Shown one piece after another: positions 59,866-64,000 of a stretch of 64,000 bases of DNA. The notes beneath the pieces are model-generated. The model had not been told where the DNA came from. It saw nothing but the letters and a program-made list of their open reading frames with translations, and ran no database searches. A program made the position numbers and the translations under genes. Source of the stretch: an uncultured Faecalibacterium sp. Lineage in GTDB: Bacteria; Bacillota; Clostridia; Oscillospirales; Ruminococcaceae. The stretch lies in the NCBI GenBank assembly GCA_904394215.1, contig CAJFNF010000004.1, positions 1-64,000 of the forward strand, given 5' to 3'. Numbering within the stretch: the stretch's first letter is position 1; every line of letters starts with the position of its first letter.

Positions 59866-59882
59866 GCAAAGGAGGAATTTCC

Positions 59883-60095
59883 ATGATGCCTTTGAATACA
59901 GCGCGCCCCGGTGAGACGGTGACCATCCGCAGGATCACCGGGCAGGATGCGGTGCGCCAGCACCTGGCCGAGCTGGGCTTTGTGCCCGACAGCGCCGTGA
60001 CGGTGGTCAGCGAGACCGCCGGGAACCTGATTCTGCAGGTGCAGACCGGGCGGGTGGCGCTGGACAGCAAGATGGCCAGCCGGATTTTCTACTGA
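59883..60095 (+). CDS. feoA: FeoA-domain protein (first copy)
   Basis: 70 residues, a single SH3-like FeoA domain: TARPGETVTIRRITGQDAVRQHLAELGFVPDSAVTVV ... LDSKMASRIFY. FeoA is a small cytoplasmic accessory of the Fe(II) transporter FeoB. Start after GGAGGAATTTCC. Followed 24 bases later by a second FeoA gene. Confidence 0.93.
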   Translation: MMPLNTARPGETVTIRRITGQDAVRQHLAELGFVPDSAVTVVSETAGNLILQVQTGRVALDSKMASRIFY

Positions 60096-60119
60096 GCAGT
60101 ACAGCAGGAGGAACAGATC

Positions 60120-60344
60120 ATGAAAACACTGAAAGATGCCAGGGTGGGCCAGACCGTGACGGTGGCCCGCCTCAACGGGACCGGGCCGGTCAAGCGCCGG
60201 ATTATGGACATGGGGATCACCAAGGGAGTGGACATCTACGTCCGCAAAGTGGCCCCCCTGGGGGACCCCATGGAGCTGAACGTCCGGGGCTACGAACTCA
60301 GCGTCCGCAAGGCTGACGCCGAGATGGTGGAAATCAACGAATGA
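60120..60344 (+). CDS. feoA: FeoA-domain protein (second copy)
   Basis: 74 residues: KDARVGQTVTVARLNGTGPVKRRIMDMGITKGVDIYVRKVAPLGDPMELNVRGYELSVRKADAEMVEI, the classical full FeoA signature (MDMGITKG, PLGDP, YELSVRK). Better conserved than the first copy. Two FeoA genes before feoB are common in Clostridia. Its stop overlaps a possible upstream feoB ATG. Confidence 0.95.
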   Translation: MKTLKDARVGQTVTVARLNGTGPVKRRIMDMGITKGVDIYVRKVAPLGDPMELNVRGYELSVRKADAEMVEINE

Positions 60345-60364
60345 CCAGAGAGGAGCGCACACCC

Positions 60365-62545
60365 ATGGCACAGATTACAATCGCCCTGGCGGGCAATCCC
60401 AACTGCGGCAAAACAACCCTGTTCAACGCTTTGACCGGTTCCAACCAGTATGTGGGCAACTGGCCGGGGGTGACAGTGGAGAAAAAGGACGGCCGGCTCA
60501 AGGGCCGCAATGATGTGGTGATTCAGGACCTGCCGGGGATCTATTCCCTCTCCCCTTACACCCTGGAAGAGGTGGTGGCCCGGGGGTACCTGGTGAAGGA
60601 AAAGCCGGACGCCATCCTGAACATTGTGGACGGCACCAACATCGAGCGGAACCTCTACCTCACCACCCAGCTGATGGAGCTGGGGATCCCGGTGGTGGTG
60701 GCGGTGAACATGATCGACCTGGTGCGGAAAAACGGGGACACCATCGACCTGAAAAAACTGAGCCGGGCCCTGGGATGCCCGGCGGTGGAGATCAGCGCCC
60801 TCAAAGGCGAGGGCTGCGCCGCCGCCGCCCAGGCGGCCATCAACGCCGCCCAGAGCCGCCGGGCCGCCCCCCTGCCCCCGATTTACACCGGCGAAACCGC
60901 CCGGGCCATCGAATCCATCGAGGCCCTGCTGGCGGGCAAAGCCGAGGACCGGTTCCTGCGCTGGTACGCCGTCAAGCTCTTTGAGCGGGACGAAAAGGTC
61001 CAGGCCGAGCTGGCCCTGGACAGCGCCGCCGCAGAAAAGGTGGAACAGACCATCGCCGCCTGCGAGGAAGCCCTGGATGACGACGCCGAGAGCATCATCA
61101 CCAACCAGCGCTACCAGTTCCTCCACGGGGTGGTGGAGTCGGCCTGCACCCGCAGCCGCCGCACCGGCCACCTGACGGTGTCGGACAAGATCGACCGGTT
61201 CGTCACCAACCGGGTCCTGGCCCTGCCCATCTTCGCCGTGGTGATGCTGGCCATCTACACCATCGCCATGGGCAGCACCGCCATTTCCTTCGGCACCATC
61301 GGCACCGACTGGGTCAACGACGTGCTGTTCGGGGAGATCATCCCCCCGGCGGTGGAAAGCTTCCTGGTGTCCATCGGCTGCGCCCCCTGGCTGGTGGGCC
61401 TCATCAACGACGGCATCGTGGCCGGCGTGGGGGCTGCCCTGGGCTTTGTGCCCCAGATCCTGGTGCTCAGCTTCCTGCTGGCCATCCTGGAGGACGTGGG
61501 CTACATGGCCCGCATCGCCTTTGTGATGGACCGGATCTTCCGCCGGTTCGGCCTGTCGGGCAAGAGCTTCATCCCCCTGCTGGTGGCCTCGGGCTGCGGC
61601 ATCCCCGGGGTGATGGCCTCCCGCACCATTGAGCAGGACCGGGACCGCAAGCTCACCATCATGACCACCTGCTTCATCCCCTGCAGCGCCAAGATGCCCA
61701 TCATCGGCCTGCTGGCCGGCGCCATCTTCGGGGGCAGCAGCCTGGTGGCCACCAGCGCCTATTTCATCGGGATGGCCGCCGTCATCATCAGCGGCGTCAT
61801 CCTCAAGAAGACCCGGGCCTTCGCCGGGGAACCGGCCCCCTTTGTGATGGAGCTGCCCGCCTACCACGTCCCCGCCTGGGGCAACGTGCTGCGGGCCACC
61901 TGGGAGCGGGGCTGGTCCTACGTCCAGCGGGCCGGCACCATCATCCTGGCCTCCACCGTGGTGCTGTGGTTCCTCCAGAACTTCGGCTTTGCGGGCGGCA
62001 GCTTCGGGATGGTGGAGGACACCAACACCTCCCTGCTGGCGGCCATCGCCGGGGTGATCGCCCCCGTCTTTGCCCCCCTGGGCTTCGGCAACTGGCGGGC
62101 AGCCACCGCCACCATCACCGGCCTCATCGCCAAGGAGAACGTGGTGGCCACCCTGGGCGTTACCTATGGGGCGGGCGAGGTGTCCGAGGCCGGCAATGAG
62201 ATCTGGGCCAGCATCGCCGCCGACTACACCGGCCTGGCGGCCTACAGCTTCATGATCTTCAACCTGCTGTGCGCCCCCTGCTTCGCCGCCATGGGCGCCA
62301 TCAAGCGGGAGATGAACAACCCCCGCTGGACCATCTTCGCCATCGGCTACATGTGCGTTTTCGCCTATGTGTCCTCCCTGCTGGTCTACCAGCTGGGCGG
62401 CCTCATCACCGGCGAAGTCAGCTTCAACCTGTTTACCATCGTGGCCCTGGTCCTGCTGGCCGGGCTGCTGTATCTGCTGTTCCGCAAAAACCCTTACCGT
62501 GAGGGCGCTGTCCGGCTGGGCCGGCAGGACCCCCTCCGGGCCTGA
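60365..62545 (+). CDS. feoB: Ferrous iron transporter FeoB
   Basis: 726 residues from ATG 60365 (AGAGGAG upstream); an ATG at 60341 overlaps feoA but is less like family starts. N-terminal GTPase: G1 GNPNCGKTTLFN, G2/G3 VEKKDG...DLPGIYSL, G4 VNMID, G5 SALKG (residues 1-165). Then a helical GDI-like region (165-275) and the membrane domain with the two inverted Gate motifs, VASGCGIPGVMASRT and TTCFIPCSAKMPII, and a C-terminal LCAPCFAA. Complete and intact. Confidence 0.97.
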   Translation: MAQITIALAGNPNCGKTTLFNALTGSNQYVGNWPGVTVEKKDGRLKGRNDVVIQDLPGIYSLSPYTLEEVVARGYLVKEKPDAILNIVDGTNIERNLYLTTQLMELGIPVVVAVNMIDLVRKNGDTIDLKKLSRALGCPAVEISALKGEGCAAAAQAAINAAQSRRAAPLPPIYTGETARAIESIEALLAGKAEDRFLRWYAVKLFERDEKVQAELALDSAAAEKVEQTIAACEEALDDDAESIITNQRYQFLHGVVESACTRSRRTGHLTVSDKIDRFVTNRVLALPIFAVVMLAIYTIAMGSTAISFGTIGTDWVNDVLFGEIIPPAVESFLVSIGCAPWLVGLINDGIVAGVGAALGFVPQILVLSFLLAILEDVGYMARIAFVMDRIFRRFGLSGKSFIPLLVASGCGIPGVMASRTIEQDRDRKLTIMTTCFIPCSAKMPIIGLLAGAIFGGSSLVATSAYFIGMAAVIISGVILKKTRAFAGEPAPFVMELPAYHVPAWGNVLRATWERGWSYVQRAGTIILASTVVLWFLQNFGFAGGSFGMVEDTNTSLLAAIAGVIAPVFAPLGFGNWRAATATITGLIAKENVVATLGVTYGAGEVSEAGNEIWASIAADYTGLAAYSFMIFNLLCAPCFAAMGAIKREMNNPRWTIFAIGYMCVFAYVSSLLVYQLGGLITGEVSFNLFTIVALVLLAGLLYLLFRKNPYREGAVRLGRQDPLRA

Positions 62546-62569
62546 TTCAATCTTCAAGGAGGTGCCCGT

Positions 62570-62740
62570 ATGCTGGCATGGATCACTGAAAATCTCTCCA
62601 CCATCCTGGTGGGGGCTGTGGTGCTGGGGGTGACGGGGTTATCCCTCCGGGCCACCATCCGCAGCCTGCGGTCCGGCAAGTGCGCCGGGTGCAGCGGCGG
62701 ATGCAGCCACTGCAGCGGCAGCTGCCACTGCGGCCACTGA
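62570..62740 (+). CDS. FeoB-associated Cys-rich membrane protein
   Basis: 56 residues, too short for many gene finders. Starts ATG 62570 with AAGGAGG nine bases upstream, 24 bases after feoB. Residues 11-24 form one transmembrane helix (TILVGAVVLGVTGL); a short basic stretch follows and the tail is CAGCSGGCSHCSGSCHCGH with six Cys and three His. This is the architecture of the small proteins seen after feoB in Firmicutes, which probably bind iron or assist FeoB. The role is unproven. Confidence 0.85.
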   Translation: MLAWITENLSTILVGAVVLGVTGLSLRATIRSLRSGKCAGCSGGCSHCSGSCHCGH

Positions 62741-62770
62741 CCGAATTCCCTTATCCTCCTTTCTGACAGC

Positions 62771-62803
62771 ACAAAAGCCCTGTCCGCGCCGGACAGGGCC
62801 TTT
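62771..62803. terminator. Bidirectional terminator between the feo block and the PAP2 gene
   Basis: AAAGCCCTGTCCG / CGGACAGGGCCTTT hairpin with a CGC loop, usable by both convergent transcripts. Confidence 0.85.
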
Positions 62804-62820
62804 GTGTTTGTTTTGGTGGT

Positions 62821-63330
62821 TTACAACAGCATCCCCAGGGCCCCCAGCCCAAAGCCCAGGGCCGCCCCGGCGGCCACATCCCCCACCCGGTGGACCCCCG
62901 CCAGCACCCGGGTGGCCCCGATGGCCACAGCCAGCACCGCCAGCACCGCTGCGGCGGCGCCGCTCACCGGCAGCCAGGCCATGGCGATCACCGCCCCGCT
63001 GAGGGTGTGGCGGGAGGGGAAGGCTTTCCCCGCCGTCTCTTTGGGCAGCAGGGGGGTAAAGCCGGGCTGTTCATAGGGCCGGGGCCGGTTGAGGGCGGCC
63101 CGCAGGGCGCTGCCCCCCGCAAACACCGCCCCCGGCACCAGGACTGCCCGGGCCAGCAGCTGCATAGAATCCCCACCGGCGGCCCAGCGGAATCCCAGCA
63201 GGGCCAGCAGCGCCAGATAAGCCGCTCCCTGGACCAGGGGCAGCAGCCGGCTGCAGAGGGCCAGCGCTTTCAGCGCCGCCGGCCGGGCCGTGAACCACTC
63301 ATAGATTTTCCGGTATTGTTCGGGCCCCAT
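62821..63330 (-). CDS. PAP2-superfamily membrane phosphatase
   Basis: 169 residues from ATG 63330 (GAGGGGG upstream). About five hydrophobic helices. The three phosphatase motifs are visible: RAALNRPRPYEQ (motif 1, K replaced by R), PSRHTLSG (motif 2, usually PSGH) and TRVLAGVHRVGDVAAG (motif 3 with His and Asp). A lipid phosphatase such as undecaprenyl- or phosphatidyl-phosphatase is likely. The PSRHT variant is common in Firmicutes. Ten bases after the DUF1643 gene. Confidence 0.9.
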   Translation of the reverse strand: MGPEQYRKIYEWFTARPAALKALALCSRLLPLVQGAAYLALLALLGFRWAAGGDSMQLLARAVLVPGAVFAGGSALRAALNRPRPYEQPGFTPLLPKETAGKAFPSRHTLSGAVIAMAWLPVSGAAAAVLAVLAVAIGATRVLAGVHRVGDVAAGAALGFGLGALGMLL

Positions 63331-63340
63331 GCCGGCCCCC

Positions 63341-63907
63341 TCAGAAACAGGTGTCGAGGTATTCCTCGACGTCAAAGGGCTCGGGGACGGCGTCCTTCCG
63401 CAGGTAGAGGGGGTGGTGGGGGTGGCCCTTCTTGCTGCGCTTGCCGATGGTGACCCAGGGGATGTTTTTGGCCCGGGTCAGAGCCACCATCTCCCGCATC
63501 AGCCCCGGCAGGTAGTCCCGCTTTTCGATCAGAGTGCCCCAGGCCGCCCACATGGTGGGGCTGGTCTGGGACAGCACCGCCTCCAGCCACCGGAGGTTTT
63601 CATCGCAGAGGGCCCGGTCGGGGGCCTTGTCCATATCGTTGGGGTCGGTGGCCCGCTGGGGATAGACATTGAACATGATCCAGCTGTCAAAGCCGTTGGC
63701 CAGGGCCAGCCGCTCCACGCTCTTGACGGTGGGGTCCAGGGCCCCGGGCTGGGCGGTGCTGGGGTTGATGCCGATGCACACCAGGGGCCGCTGCCCCGGC
63801 CGCCCCAGCACAAAACGGTAGGGCATGTAGACGTGGGGCTCGTAGTACCACAGGCCCCCGGCGTATTCCCCGGCCTCCAGAACCGGGAGGGTCGTTGTAT
63901 CCATCAT
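63341..63907 (-). CDS. DUF1643 family protein
   Basis: 188 residues. The diagnostic phrase LVCIGINPSTA sits near residue 43, followed by DPTVKSVERLALANGFDSWIMFNVYPQRATDPNDM and late AWGTLIEKR and HHPLYLR segments. The conserved NPSTA/HPL pattern resembles uracil-DNA-glycosylase-like folds, but the function is not known. Start ATG 63907 with AAAGGGAA upstream. It reads toward the PAP2 gene and may share its transcript. Confidence 0.85.
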   Translation of the reverse strand: MMDTTTLPVLEAGEYAGGLWYYEPHVYMPYRFVLGRPGQRPLVCIGINPSTAQPGALDPTVKSVERLALANGFDSWIMFNVYPQRATDPNDMDKAPDRALCDENLRWLEAVLSQTSPTMWAAWGTLIEKRDYLPGLMREMVALTRAKNIPWVTIGKRSKKGHPHHPLYLRKDAVPEPFDVEEYLDTCF

Positions 63908-64000
63908 GGTTTGGTTCCCTTTCCTTTTTTCTTCTTATCCTACCTGAAAATCCGCCCCGGCGCAACACCCCCGGCCCAAAAACCGCCGGGCGGGGCCAAA

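Overview
The window is GC-rich (I estimate 60-70 percent) and looks like chromosome of an anaerobic Firmicute. The support is a PolC-type replicase, the order pyrH-frr-uppS-cdsA-dxr-rseP-ispG-polC, a T-box leader, an anaerobic (cbi) cobalamin pathway, FeoA/FeoB with a DUF3793 protein, and Clostridia-like promoters and Shine-Dalgarno sites. A member of the Oscillospiraceae/Ruminococcaceae close to Faecalibacterium, Gemmiger or Subdoligranulum is my best guess. That is inference from gene content and base composition, not from a marker comparison. I see no rRNA, CRISPR array, insertion sequence or prophage.

Layout. 1-1131 (+): end of a Ktr/Trk potassium channel gene and its RCK subunit. 1218-12556 (-): housekeeping operon read right to left, pyrH, frr, uppS, cdsA, dxr, rseP, ispG, a GNAT acetyltransferase and polC. 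12713-15449: an AlkD-like gene, tRNA-Gly(TCC), a GNAT gene lying between two copies of the tRNA 3' end, and a twin-arginine lipoprotein with a C_GCAxxG_C_C region and a covalent-FMN domain. 15539-32145 (-): an 18-gene cobalamin operon (cbiD to cbiC) ending in a TraX-like membrane protein and preceded by a promoter, a cobalamin riboswitch and a terminator. 32628-34386 (-): dusB and a GntR/FCD regulator. 34734-37097 (+): a Fur-family regulator, then asnB behind an Asn T-box. 37098-37710: non-coding repeats. 37760-41845 (-): a secreted DUF4097 protein, a TetR-HD fusion, a NiaR-like regulator and a GH13 glycosidase. 42041-48636 (+): glgB, a GT-C-like membrane protein, then a redox cluster (glutaredoxin, trigger-factor-like isomerase, multi-cluster ferredoxin). 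48819-54951 (+): a complete oligopeptide ABC transporter behind an attenuator-like leader. 55205-58539 (+): an acyl-CoA-synthetase-like enzyme and a secreted SGNH hydrolase. 58751-58909: tRNA-Arg(TCT) and tRNA-His(GTG). 59133-62740 (+): an iron block of DUF3793, feoA, feoA, feoB and a 56-residue Cys-rich membrane protein. 62821-63907 (-): a PAP2 phosphatase and a DUF1643 protein.

How it works together. The cobalamin block covers ring contraction from precorrin-2 through corrin amidation, adenosylation, aminopropanol attachment and nucleotide-loop assembly, apparently under one B12 riboswitch. The cobaltochelatase, precorrin-2 synthesis and cobalt uptake must be elsewhere. The iron block shares a 12-bp motif, GTTAnnGCTAAC, that I read as a common operator.

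Most notable points: the four-copy feo motif; the TetR-HD fusion with an internal ribosome binding site at the domain junction and a perfect palindrome upstream; the opp leader with promoter, terminator and competing hairpin; the tRNA-Gly 3'-end repeat flanking a GNAT gene; a short CobU paralogue; the redox/foldase cluster; and two families of direct repeats after asnB. No single locus is clearly a new defence or mobile system.
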